60,000 nucleotides of DNA from Cryptomeria japonica (Eukaryota; Streptophyta; Pinopsida; Cupressales; Cupressaceae): positions 165,662,580-165,722,579 of the forward strand of contig NC_081413.1 in NCBI RefSeq assembly GCF_030272615.1, given 5' to 3'. The position numbers and the translations under genes are program-made. Shown one piece after another: positions 33,282 to 45,888 of this stretch; the stretch's first letter is position 1; the number at the start of each line of letters is the position of its first letter. The notes under the pieces are model-generated. The model was given only the letters and a program-made list of their open reading frames with translations. It was not told the origin of the DNA and ran no database searches.

Positions 33282-36200
33282 ATGTCAGACAATATCAACG
33301 AACAACAAAATAAGGAGACAATTGCTAGATTGTGGTCTAACTTGAAAAGAAAAGGTGATGGAAAATGTTATTGTCCGTACAAAATTTGTAAGGGGTTAAA
33401 GACTAGAAGACTTCTAATCAAAACAGCGAAGAAACATTGTAGGCTGCATGGTCACATTGAAGGTGGACATGATTATCATCCATTGGTAAGTTTTTCATTA
33501 TATCGTTTTGACAATTTATATACATAATAAATCATGTGATGATGAGATCATGATCACGGTTTATTTATGTATATCAATTTTATATAGGTTGAGCACCCCG
33601 GAGCACATGGTATGGATCAACACAACCCTAAGAATATGGTTTTCAAAGTGGACGAACATGGAGGTGTGAATATCGAAGCTGAAGATAATGATCCCATGGA
33701 AGATGACGATCATGAGCCAGAAAACACAATTGAAGATGATGGTACAAATACATTGATCCATGACTCATTTAGTACTCGCGCAGCTGATCATGATTATGAA
33801 GATCACCTTGATGTTGTTCATGATGTCCCTCTACTTGAGAAGGCATCTGAGGCCCTTTATGAAGGCTCGCAGGCAACTCTTCTCTCCGTTGTATTGTTGT
33901 TGGTGAACTTGAAGGTTATGAATGGTTTATCCAACATAACAATGTCACGTATGTTAAGGCATGTCATATATGTCATAATAAACTGTGAATCATGTTGTAC
34001 CATTAATATTCTTTATTATAACAAATTATATTTTGTTGATGTAGATTGATAGGTGAGTTTTTGTTACCACCATCAAATATTCTACCTCGCTCATACCGAG
34101 AATTATCTGTCATTATGAAAGATATTGGAATGGAGTATCAAGCAATAGATGCTTGTCCCAATGATCATATTATATATCACAAACAACATGAATTTTGAAC
34201 TGAATGCCCTGAATGTCATATCAGTAGATATCGAACAGATCAAATAACAAAAAGGGTTCCTCGCAATGTTCTTCGCTATATTCCCATTATTCCACGTATG
34301 CAACGATTATTCAAGTGCACTACCTTGGCACAATTTATGGATTACCATGCACGCAATAGAAGTCAAGATGAAATTATTTGAATGCCTGCGAATGGTTCAG
34401 CATTTATGGACATAGAGGAAAAGTGGCCACAATTTAAAGAAGAACCTCGTAATCTCAGGCTTTCATTGGCAGCGGACGGTGTCAATCCATTTGGAGAGAT
34501 GAGATTTGTTTACTTAGTGTGGCCTGTTTTTGTTATCAACAATAACATTCCTCCATGGATGTCAATAAAGAGGGAGCACATAATGTTGGCAATGATTGTT
34601 CCAGGTATTTTATCATTTAAATATAGTCGTCTAAATTTAATTATAAATATTGCAGTAAAATGGTCATAATAATTATGTAATGTTTTTGTTCATTCAATTA
34701 GATAAGTACCAAGTTAAAGATATGAATGTATATATCGATCCTCTTATCGACGAGTTGTTGGAGTTATGGAATGGTGTCACTATGTATGACGTCTCTAGAC
34801 CAATAGGACAAAGACAATTTCAATTCCATGCAATGCTTCTATGGACAATACACGATGCCCCGGGGCTAACACATTTTTGTGGTATGTTATAGTGTTTAAG
34901 TTGTGCATGAACATTATAATTCAAAAAATTATCATATTTAATCCAATTATACATTATCTTGTAGGTCTTCAAATAAAGGGAAAATTTGCATGTCCTGTTT
35001 GTGTTCCAAAGATGAAATCTTGTCATTCAAAAAGTTTAGGAAAGCAGGTGTTTGATGAGTATAGGCACTTTCTCCACAAAAATCATAAGTATTGAAATAC
35101 TGAAAAACATCTTTTCAATGGGAAAGAAGAGAATACATCAAAGCCACGAAGAATGACACCTCGCCTGTGGAAGTTGGAATATAATAGAATTAATCGTCAA
35201 GGTAATGCCATTCCATCTGTTGGTTTGTCATAAAACATCTTTTCTATTTTGTTTTGTTTACTGATGATGTGATTGAGGATCATGAAGGTCGTGAAGGCAT
35301 AAATGACCACCTTCCTAAGAGAATAAAAAGTTATCCCCGACAATTTAGTAGGTTGCCTTACTATGAGCAGTTACAAATTGTTCATTTGTTTGATAGTATG
35401 CATATTGGAAAGAATATAACAAAGACATTATGGAAAATATTGGATGGAAGGCGTGACAAAGAAAAAATTGTCAAAATATGTAGTGACATTTAGGATTCCA
35501 ATCATGCAATGATAAATGTCATTCATTCAAATAGCCATGGAGACCAGATTAATATAAGTGAGCTTCCTTGGTTATTAACGGACCAGCAAAGCAATGCTAT
35601 AAAAGAAGTCATATGAAAAATTCAATTTCCCACAGGATTTGCTGCAAACATAAACAATCTCATATCAAAGAAAAGTGAATTTGGGCCAAGGATGAAAACG
35701 CATGATTGGCATACCTTCATTAAGGTAATTCATGTTGTTGTGTTTTTAGTATGTATTTAAGTACTGAGCATACGTGTACTTTTCATTATGTTACAAAAAA
35801 ATGAAAAGATAATTTTATAATTGTTGCAGTACGTTCTACCTCTATCTCTCCCAGACGACTTCGCCAATAATGTCAAGCAATTCATATATGATCTTGGAAA
35901 ATACATAAGGTAAGTAGTGATATTTGTTTAGTTCGTTGTATAGATATTATATTTGCGATTTGTTTTACTTCTTATGTAATATATTTTTTTGCGTCTTGAA
36001 TACCTTGTAGGTGGTTGTCATGTAAAGAAATCCATAAAGACAATATAAAATATTGGAAGAGAAAAATTCCTCATTTAATGTGTGAAATGCAAAAGTGTCT
36101 ACCTCCAACTTTTTTCAATGCACAAGAACACTACCTCATACACCAAGTTGAGGAGATTGAATTGTGTGGACTTGTACACACTAGGTCAATGAGGATGGTT

Positions 36201-37453
36201 GAGAGGAACTTGAAATTCTTGAAGGCTTTGGTTCGACAAAGAGCACATCCTGAGGGTTCTATGGTGGAGGGATATATGGTATACCAGACTATGGTGTACA
36301 TTTCTGAATATCTTCCTAAGTTTGCAGCAAAGATCCATGTGGATCGCATTTGGGATCCCAACATCATTAACAAATTTGAAAGGGAGTACTTGACGGGGAA
36401 AGGTAGATTGAAGAAAGTGAGAGGTAATTATAAGATGTTATTGTAGTTAATTAATTCTTAATCTTCAAAATAAATCGATTGTAAGACGTCTATTTATTTT
36501 TTGTACAATTGGTCGAGAGTGGGATGCACTACATTTGTATATTGCAAACAATCTTGATTGGATGACGGTATGGATTGAACGTTGTCAACATTCTAGACGC
36601 ACATTAACAAGGGAAGGTGTGGCTTCATTGGTTAAAGAAGCACATCATAATGGAGATTCCAATGTTACGCAAAGGGAAATTGATTTAGCCTATGGTTTAA
36701 GAGATAAACAGGTACGTATAAATTTATTAATCACCCGTATGTTTATCAACTCACAATGCAATAAATTTTACATGTTTGACATATCGCAGATCAAACACCA
36801 CAACGCTATGTGCTGCAATGGTCATAAATTTCGCATAAAAAAGTTGGATGACATGAAGAAAACTTGTGATTCTGGCATCACTGCAGTCTTTGAGGTGACA
36901 AATATTTCATCAAGAAATGACATTCATCCTCAACAGTCTCAAAATTGATACTATGGCATTTTGGATGATATACTTGAGTGTGACTTTATCCTTCAAATTA
37001 GTTTTGTTCGTCGTCAAATGGTACAGGCTACGATTGAATAAAAATGATCCTGATAGAACTATTATTGAACATGATAATGGTTTTATAATGCTAAATACAA
37101 GGTCATTTGAACCAGTTGGGGATGAGCCCTATGTTCTTCCAAGTCAATGTGAGCAAGTATTTTACTCATAGGTTCCACATAAACCGGGTTGGTCATTTGT
37201 TGTTAGACATGATCCAAGAGGAAGGCCGATAAAGTATAATGTGATGGAAGAAGAAGATACCGAAGAAGTAGAAGATGAAGTGGATGATGATCATGATCGA
37301 CAGTTTCACAATGATGATGAAGAAGAACAAGAAGAAGAAGAAGAAGAAGATGATGATGATGATGATGATGATGATGTTGATGATGATGACAGTGATGGTG
37401 ATGATGATGGCAAAGACGTTGATGATGATGATGATGACGACGACGACGACGAC

Positions 37454-37497
<44 letters not shown>

Positions 37498-37531
37498 CCT
37501 TGATGTTCATGATGATGAGGAATGTGATTAG
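33282..37531 (+). pseudogene. TNP2-type CACTA transposase (Transposase_21, DUF4218, DUF4216), decayed, multi-exon
   Basis: Catalyses excision and insertion of CACTA elements. Exon 1 (33282-33485) has a transposase-associated Cys/His segment (CYCPYKICKG, HCRLHGH). A GTAAGT...TATATAG intron follows, then exon 2 from 33588 (YEGSQATLLSVVLLLVNLKV). Later exons read CPECHISRYR, VLRYIPIIPRMQRLF, LSLAADGVNPFGEM (candidate catalytic Asp), YIDPLIDELLELW, LLWTIHDAPG and GKFACPVC. DUF4218-like sequence (HWDT-type KTHDWHTF, YVLPLSLPDD, PPTFFNAQEHYLIHQVEE, ERNLKFLKALVRQRAHPEG) spans 35690-36400, and DUF4216-like sequence (YYGILDDILE, EPYVLPSQCEQVFY, GWSFVVRHDP) 36940-37220. A very long Asp tail ends at 37531. 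In-frame stops at ~34198, ~34380, ~35491, ~35616 and ~36946 disable it. Confidence 0.9.
37320..37500 (+). repeat. GAA/GAT trinucleotide tract coding a poly-Glu/poly-Asp tail
   Basis: GAAGAA then GATGAT repeats encode a run of Glu followed by ~50 mostly Asp residues in the transposase frame. The poly-Met, poly-Thr and poly-Ile frames in the other phases are artefacts. Confidence 0.85.
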
Positions 37532-37936
37532 TATATTATCTATTGAATATTGACTTCTTGATAGAATTTTTTTTACATAATTAATTCATTATGTTTTGAA
37601 TTCTAATGCCATTACATAATTAATTCATGATGCACCTTTTAATATGGAGATGGAGATAGGGGGTGTGACTATTTATGTGACAATTTTTTAACTGTGTTTA
37701 TTTATGGAAATTGGATTGTTTATTAGCTATGTGACTATTTATGTGACCATTTAGTTGAGGATCCTGCATAGTCTACATAAAGTAAAGGTAAGGAATTACA
37801 AAATTTACAATGATTTTGATGACAACATCTTTTTATTATTTAATACTCTTTTTGTCTACAAAGTTCATGTTGTTCATGTTGTGTATGATGTAATTTCGCT
37901 AACGTTTTTTATATTTTTTCTTTGTCACAGGCCGAC

Positions 37937-40787
37937 ATGGATCCATCACATATCGCAGACAGAGATGTACCTTGTGACACTTCTACCGAGCAGGTAAACC
38001 TCATTGTAATTGTACAAATTAGGTAGAAGCAAACTGTTACATTATTATGTTCTTTTTTTTAGTGATTTAGACTAATTTTGTAATTTTTAATGATATTCTT
38101 GACATAGATGGATGTTCAAGTAAAGGGAAAGGGAGTTGTAGTACCTGAGAACCTTTCTATGGATGTGGAATCATTAGGGTTAAACAATGATGACCCTGAA
38201 GATCCCACAGACCTTGTGAAATTCTTTAAAATGCCTCTTATAAAAATTAAAAAAGAGATTGTTGCTTTGGCAGCCATGCATCCTACCACTGATGAGATAC
38301 GACAGAGGGTGGAATTATTGTATAAGACAGCAAAAAACTTGCAAATAAGCAGTAATGAAAGCTTTAATTATAACAAAAGTTCAATAATGGTTTATATTTT
38401 ATTCTCTTTTTATGTCATTAACTAAAATATGTACGTATTGTTTTTACATCAATTTATCTGCCCTCATGAAAGTCGTTCCTACGATCAGGGTGTTGCAGGA
38501 TCTGGTGATGATAATTTTCTTGTATTATCACTTGCTTGGCTTATCACTTTGAGTACCCAAAACACATCATACTTGATACTATCAATTTTCAAAATAAAGG
38601 TTCATCCTTGTTTACAATTCTTGCACTTTTCATATATTTAATGTTTGACATATTTAATGTATTATTCTTTAGGTGTTGTCAATGTTACTATGCAAATGTT
38701 GACGCCGCCTCATCAGAGGTCACCCTCACCTATATTGTTGACTGCAATGTCGGCAACACGAAGCATGCAGACATCCTCTAATGCACATCATATTGGCCCG
38801 CCCACTATTCCTAGATCCCTCTGTTTCTCTATCTTTTGTCATGTGTTTATTTCCCTTCAAGCGTTCTTTCTTGAATTCTAATGCCATTTCATAGTGGATT
38901 CATTTTTTGCAGGAGGAGATGCACATGAGGATGTGCCACAGGCGACTACTGTTGATAACATAGCATTGTTTCCTGAATCTTCTCGTATTGCTAGTATGGG
39001 AACATTGCAGGCCACATTCGTGGTGAGCGACGAAGAAATGCTTCCCTTAAAGATACAAAAGGTTCCAGGTACTTTAAAATTATTATTATATATACTCTAA
39101 TTGTAATTTACTTTATGATCACTCATTTTGGACTAATATTGATCCCATGAATTTTTTGCAGGCAATGATATTTTCTATAAACACCTTAGTGACATTGCAT
39201 TGCAGATATTTGGGCCCACCATACGTAAAAGGGGGTACATCATATGTGAACTAACCCTTATCCACTTTTGATTTCATATCATTGCTAGAATACTTTTCCT
39301 TTGATCCATTTCTTGAAGTGTAATAAATGTAGCTTCAGTTCATTTCTGAATCTAACAGGTTTGTTTTTGCTTTAAAAGGTGGAATGACCAAGAAAAAAGG
39401 TTAAAAGATGAATTGACAAACCAAATGGTTGAGTGGTTTGGAAATGACACCTTTGACAAAACCAAGCTCCTTGAAAAAGATGGCACATATATAAAGTATG
39501 TGAGGGACCAATACAGGACCCATTTTGGAGAGGAACCTAAAGTACGAGCGTCCCCCCATGATTCCAGAGAGGGAGTGGAAGGACCTGATTTTGGATGCCA
39601 AGGAGAGAATTGAAAGGAAAAAAGGAAATACACCAGTAGACGCCAGAAGAAGGTACAGGATACTATTAAGAATGTAATTATGTACTAATTAATTACTCTT
39701 TATATTTATATAATCTAACATATTTCAAACTTTTTATAGACTGAGTGACACGTCAAAGGCAACCAAAGCAAGGCAAGAAAAGCATGGGCAACACAAACTC
39801 GGCTCTGGTGGTTACATGAAACTTGTTGCATGCATTGTAAGTATCTCATGTAAACTCCCATATTGTCTCAAAATATTAATAAATTGCAAACGTTTTTTTT
39901 TATCAAACAATGCAAGCAAAATTCACAGTACCAAGCAAAAATGCAGGGCTCTGAAATCAATAGAGCACCCACAAAAGATGACAAGAGAATTGCCTACCAG
40001 CAAAGCTATTCAGTCTTGGTTGATCGGCTACGAGAATTGAGTGGGCATATACAACATTCGAGTGCATCCGTCACATAGGTAAATATGGTAAATAGAAGTT
40101 GTTTCAAATTGAATACTTTACCAATAATCTAATTGATGTTGAGTTCCCACATAAAGTGACTATATTTGTTTTAAATAAGCAAGCAATGATAACAATGTGT
40201 ATGTCATTGGAATGCAGCCTGCTAATTGTGAAACACCACCTGCACATGAAGGTTTGGATGTGCATCCCAGTAGTGGAGGTATTCATTTGCTATTCAAATT
40301 TATTTATTTAGCTATTAATACAATTAAACATCTTAATTTGTAATTAGAGTAGTAATTAATGTAACCTTTCTTGTTAATATTTTAGAGCATGTAGTCAGTG
40401 GTGAGCAAGTGGAGCATGATTTGGGTACACAACCTCAAGAATGTGATGTTCCCCACTCAGGTGAAGAGGACCGTGGTGTTCAACATATTGAGGTTGAGGC
40501 TACACAAAATGATGTGGCCCCATCAGGTAAAGAGCACAACAATTATGTTCTCTAAATTAATGAAATACTTGTAACAATAATATTATTATTTTTTTAATTT
40601 AACCCATTTCTTTGTTATTGCAGAGGACCCCCCTTCGCTTCAATGTCCTTGTCCTCAGTATAGGACTAGGCATACATTGAGATCACGAGCAGTTGGCGGA
40701 ACATCTGCAGAGGGGGGAAATGATGAAGACATCGATGTTCCACTTAGTCTTTTCATAGCTTCAAAGAAAAAACAAAGAAAGAAATGA
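37937..40787 (+). pseudogene. Ptta/En-Spm-type (Transposase_24) second CACTA gene, multi-exon, frameshifted
   Basis: In En/Spm the second gene encodes a DNA-binding protein acting with the transposase at subterminal repeats. Exon 1 starts at ATG 37937 and ends before GTAAAC at 37994. Exon 2 opens at 38108 after ATAG. Further exons are 38913-39068 (ends PG before GTACTT), ~39163, and 39379-39652. The 39379-39652 exon carries the family core: DGTYIKYVRDQYRTHFGEEP, then in the next frame ERPPMIPEREWKDLI and DAKERIERKKGNTPVDARRR. The last exon (40624-40787) ends SKKKQRKK. One extra A at ~39540 shifts the frame in the core. After the core, SDTSKATKARQEKHGQHKLGSGGY matches the usual SxxNKxNR...HxxGS block. 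Confidence 0.8.
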
Positions 40788-41877
40788 TTGTAATCTAACT
40801 TATTTGATAATGACTGATTTTTATGTATTAATTAATATTGATGAATGTTGTGTGTTAATTAATGTTAATCAATGTTATGTGTTAATGACGTTATGTGATA
40901 TTAATGAATGAATGCTATATTTTATTAATGGTAGAAAGAATTAATGAATGAATATTATAAGATGTTAACGGGGAATTTAGAGTGATGTTAGGGGGGGGAG
41001 GGGCCAAATGAGCTTCCACCTTCACGTGGTTGGCCCTGTTAAGTAGAGAATATTAAACTATTCTCGAAACCAAGCGAAGCTCAACAAGGTAACACACTTT
41101 TCAATATTTCATTATGTTGCATAGTTAATCTTATTGAATAATGTATATTGAATCTTAATTGCAGGGTCCAACAGAGCCAACACGAACAACAACACCACAA
41201 GTTGCTGGGTAAAATGAACTCCCATATTGTCTTGTCTTTACACGAACAATATGAGTTGCTTCCAGTGTTGATATCCAAGGTGGGACTACAAAAGTTATGA
41301 ATATGCCTCATCCTTGTAAGTTTTTTTATTACAACTCCTAATTCTTGAGACTAAACTTTTTGTTCTTGATGTTTTTCACTAGTTGTCATAACCTCTGACT
41401 TTGATGCTTGTGCCTTAATAGAACTAGATGTTTCTTGTATACATACTTGGTCAAGGACTGCATTATGATGCTATAGGGCTACAAACTAAGATTATTTCTT
41501 GTATTGAGTTGCACATTTGACATGAGTTGCCCTATGACTGCTATGCACATTTATGTATATACACTATTTCTAGTCTGTATATTGATATTAATTTGGAGAA
41601 AATATTACAAAACTCAGAGTATTCTCCATAAGACTAGAAAAAAGCTCAGATAAATTTCTGTAGTGTTTTCTTACAATTACTTACGATCATTTTTTTAGGA
41701 GTCCTGGTATCCATTTATAATAGTATGGATGCAAACAAGCTATGGACCCTTCAAAAGAAAGTTTGTTACAAACAATCGGTCATTTTCAAGAAGCAATTAT
41801 AAGTCCTTTTCAGCATCTGCGGCCTCTGCTTGTTGTTCTGTTGCAGCCTCTTATAATTGCTCCCGACCATCTTCTTT
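40788..41877. other. CACTA intergenic region between convergent genes
   Basis: AT-rich with a run of Gs at ~40988. No exon I can support, though an AG acceptor-like site (ATTGCAG, ~41158-41164) precedes a short open stretch. Confidence 0.4.
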
Positions 41878-44800
41878 CTATCCCATATACTTATCTTTCC
41901 ACTCCTGATACACATCATCACTAGGCCAAGTAAAACTAGCAATCTTTTGTTTCATATCTTCTAGCCACTTCCAAGTGACTCGTACATGCCTAATCTCTAT
42001 TTCTATGAAACCATAATGATATTTCACTTTTTCAATTTCCTCAATTGTTTGCACAAATAAGGATGTGTCATCAATACTAATAATCCGATTGATCCTTAGG
42101 GACAAATTGTGGTCCACCTCCTTTAACCAAGTCTTCTCTTCCTTTAGCTGGACAGGACCAATGAAACCTCTTGGAAACATTTCAAATGTATGATTTGAAT
42201 ATTCTTTCCTATAAAGTTGGGCTTTTCTTTTTATACCTGCTCCTTCCACTGAAAGAATATTCATCTCTTTTATAAACTCACATGTGGACCTTAGATTGTC
42301 ATTCTCTTCTGCATCTGCATGGGAAGTACACATGAGCTCTAACTCTTTACCTCTAGGCACCCACTTATTCAGGATTGGTTCCAAAGTGGCTTCTTCTTCT
42401 CTCAATTTGATCAAAATCTCAAGAATCCTCTTCATATTTATGTATACATTGGAGGTTTTGACTGAGTCAGCAAACTTCAAGATGGTGGCTTTCACCTTCT
42501 CCTCATATTTGTTTGCATACAATGTCTGAGCTTGTTTCAATTTTTCCAACTCATGTTGGACATTTTCAGGTAATTGGGAACTAGAAGGCATAGGAGAACG
42601 GGGATATTCAATGATGGGACTAGTAGGAGGGGGTCTTGCTGGAAAGGAGGCTATCATGAGTGTAGAAGATTCATCGGAATGATATTGACCTGCCAGTTGA
42701 CTCTGGAGTCTAGCAATTATGCTGTCTCTATTGGCTATTCCTTCTTTAGCATCATTGTAAGCTTTTAAAATAGTCTCCAGCTTCAATTATAGATTAGCCT
42801 TTTCTTGTGCCTCTTTCTCTCACACCGCAACACCGAATTTTGTAGTCTCTAGGACTGTGCTTGCAGCTTCCACTACCCCTGTGTCTTGGACTCTTTTAAC
42901 TATCATGCCTCCTAAGAGGCTAGAATCCGATGCATCCTTCCTTCTTTAGTTTTCATCCTTCTTTAAAGACCACATGACAAGAGCAGCATTATCTTTGTTG
43001 AATGTCACTCCTTCCATAGGCTTTGTTTCTTTCCTCACTGCATCAAGCACTAAGGCATCAGCTATATCCCATTCAGGGAGAATCAACACACCAGCCTTTG
43101 CTACCATTTCTCTTCCTTTCTCAAGGGTGATTGCTTTGAACTCCTCCATCATTTCTTGCTTAACCTCTTCTTCTACCTGAGTTGTAATTTTAAGAGGCTG
43201 TTTACTTTTCCTCTGTTCACATCTAGTCTTGAATTGATCAATATTTTGCTTCCATAGAAACTGTATAAAAGCTCCTAATGTGACAAAATTATTGTCAGCT
43301 AGGAATTCTTCACTAGCTTGCTTAACAATAAGGTCCATTTCTTGGCCCTTTAACTCACCATCAGTCAAATCCATTTCAGCATTAGGTGGCTCTTCGGGCA
43401 TCCCCTCTTGGGTCTCCTCATAGGTATAGGCAATCTCACCGAGACTCCCTAACTGTAATAATTGTTCAGCCACAGCTTGTTCATCTCCAATGTGGATAGG
43501 AGACTGAGATGAAGAATATTGAGGCTCATCAGTTTCAATTTCCTTTCCCACTTTCTGCTTCTTAGGGGAATCTTGGATGTCAATGACATCTTCAATTTTC
43601 CTCTTCCCTTTTGAAGTGGAAGGCTCACCTGTCATTGGCATTATCACAATGTACTTTGACCTTTTGTGTATTACATAGTCACCACGTGGGATATCTCTAG
43701 CAACGGCAGGCTTAGCCAATACCATCTTAGCCTTATCAGGCTCATTTTGCATTATGGCCTCCCTCTTTTCTTTTAAGGTCTGCATGAGATCTTCAAAATA
43801 AAGAATCAGGAATTTTATTTTCTCCTCAAATGGATTGAAGCTAGAAAGGGGGTCATAGCCAGTGTCAAATTGATGGATAAAATCAAGGGCTTTCTTATAT
43901 GCCACCCACTTCTCCTTCCTCGGTTCTTGCTCATCTAAGTTGAATTCATTTCTAATCAGATCTTCTGGGAACTAAAATTGATGTGGCCTACCTCTGCATA
44001 CTGCTCTTTTTCTAAACATGCCATTGAAAAAATCCTCGGGGTCTACACATCTTGACACTGCAGTAGACAACCTATATGGCTTAAAGAATTCTTCAAAAAA
44101 TCTCCATCCACCCTTAGTGATCACAAAATGGTGAGCCATGGTAATAGTTGGGAAAATAGTCCCTTTACCTCTATTGGTTAGCTCTGCTTCTTGTACTCCC
44201 CCAATTTGTCTCAGGCCTTCTGCAATCCATATCTTCAATGGGACCTGATAGGGTAGTAAAAAGGGGGTTCCTCTAAATCCAAACAGTTAAAAAATAGTAG
44301 ACACAGGGTACAAATATATGTCTGCCCAATTGTGAACAATCTTGATATCCTCTACAAACTCCTTTGGTCCGAGAAACTCCAAAAGAGCCTTAAGAATTCT
44401 AGGGTTTTCTCTGCATAGAAGAATCCTAATTTTAGATGCAAAGCATCTATCAAACTTTAAATAACTTGCATCTTCTCTATCCCAAGATAGAATAGTACTC
44501 CACAATTGCACTGGCATCTCCTCTTTATCCTTGACCTTAATCAGGTCCATCTCCTTTCCAAAATAATCAACTCCTTTGAACAGAAACATATGCATTAACA
44601 TGGAGTACCATCCAAATGACCTATCCACCTTACCATTTTTTATTCCTACTAGCCCTTTATGAATTGCATCAGCAAGGTGTGAGGCATAATCAAATGTTAT
44701 TGCTAGGGAGGGGTTTAGAATTTGTGCAATCATTAACATATAATGGGTTGGCATATTCTTTTCAACATCCTCTCCAAAAATCTAGCATAATGCCCAATAC

Positions 44801-45432
44801 ATACCCTTAGCTCTCAGAGTGAATAGGTTGAGAGAGAATGGTTCCATTGTGCTAGGGCCTACAACTGTTAACCCCCCTATCTTTATAAAGAATTCTTTCA
44901 ATGGGCCACTTCTAAGATGATCCCTTTGTGTGTTGTAAACCTGGGCTAACGACTCAAAGTCAATAGGTTCTAACAAATTGGAGGACTCACTGAGTTTAAA
45001 CACTTTCCTGAATTCATCTTCATTTATCTCAATCAAGACTAATCCCTTTATGTTCCTGATGCATCTTGCCACAGAGTCCTAATTCTGTGCAATCAGGGCT
45101 AACAGATCTACATCCATAAAAACACTTGGGACCACAAGCTTTCCTACACCCTGCTCCCATATGCCATTCAAAGGAGATGGGGAATTCCTCTGCCCAAAAC
45201 TGACTTTGAAGAGTCTTAAGCCTGACAATCCTATTTCAGGGTCCCTCAACCAATTACCCTTATCATAAAGGCCATCTCCAATTTTTAGATGAGGGTTCTT
45301 AGGTACTAGCTCTTTGGCCTTAGCCCCAGCATTGGTGGACATGGTTAATTGTTCTAAAAAATCATCACAGATATTTCGGTCCTGGTAATTCACTTTCCCT
45401 GTAAATTCTCTTATGGGTGCCATTCTAGTCAA
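41878..45432 (-). pseudogene. 1,185-codon CACTA-borne frame of unknown function
   Basis: One uninterrupted phase on the minus strand from ATG 45432 to 41878, without frameshift or recognisable intron, broken by only seven stops (45079, 44782, 44287, 43972, 42946, 42820 and 42787, lowest base of each). The N-terminal ~480 residues look globular (DSVARCIRNIKGLVLIEI, SFGWYSMLMHMFLFKGVDYF, AHHFVITKGGWRFFEEFFKP). The middle has an acidic linker and a bipartite nuclear signal (KGKRKIEDV...SPKKQK, ~43555-43620). The end is charged and helical (ELEKLKQAQTLYANKYEEKV). I recognise no catalytic motif. It is convergent with the two transposase genes. It could be a third CACTA gene, or a captured or nested TE gene whose borders have faded. 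Confidence 0.7.
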
Positions 45433-45888
45433 ACAATTATACCACTAGAAGCTAGCAGAGACCTCTAATGAAGTAATTCACACAGCAGTATTTGAGAACA
45501 AACCAAGAGTTATCAAGAAAAGCACAAGAAACCTGATTATTCGCCTGAAGAAAATCACTCTGCAACAAACTTCGATGAAACAATACTTAGCAATCAAGTT
45601 GATGCGAACTGAAAAGGGCAAGTTGGCATTTAAGTTTTTAGAAATTAACTCCGCATGCTTCGGCTTTCCTTTCAGAATTAAATTCGCCAAATCGAATTCA
45701 AAACTGGCTCCAACGGGTCATAATTTCTCTAAGTCTTTCCTCTATTTCACTCTTTCGCTACTTCGCAGAACATAAAACCCGTGCTCTTTTCTTTCACGAA
45801 ACAACTTACTATTCCCTTTTACTATTCCCACATAACTGTCAGTTACACCTAGGCAGGCCCTCAACCACTTTTTTAAACCACGTGTCAC
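45433..45888. other. Upstream region of the unknown CACTA frame
   Basis: Non-coding; probably includes its promoter and 5' UTR. A TTTCGCTACTTCGCAGAAC motif (~45752-45770) foreshadows the adjacent tandem repeat. Confidence 0.4.

Noticed and set aside
37193-37553. Poly-Met, poly-Ile and poly-Val open frames
   Set aside because: Other phases or the opposite strand of the GAT/GAA tract coding the transposase Asp tail.
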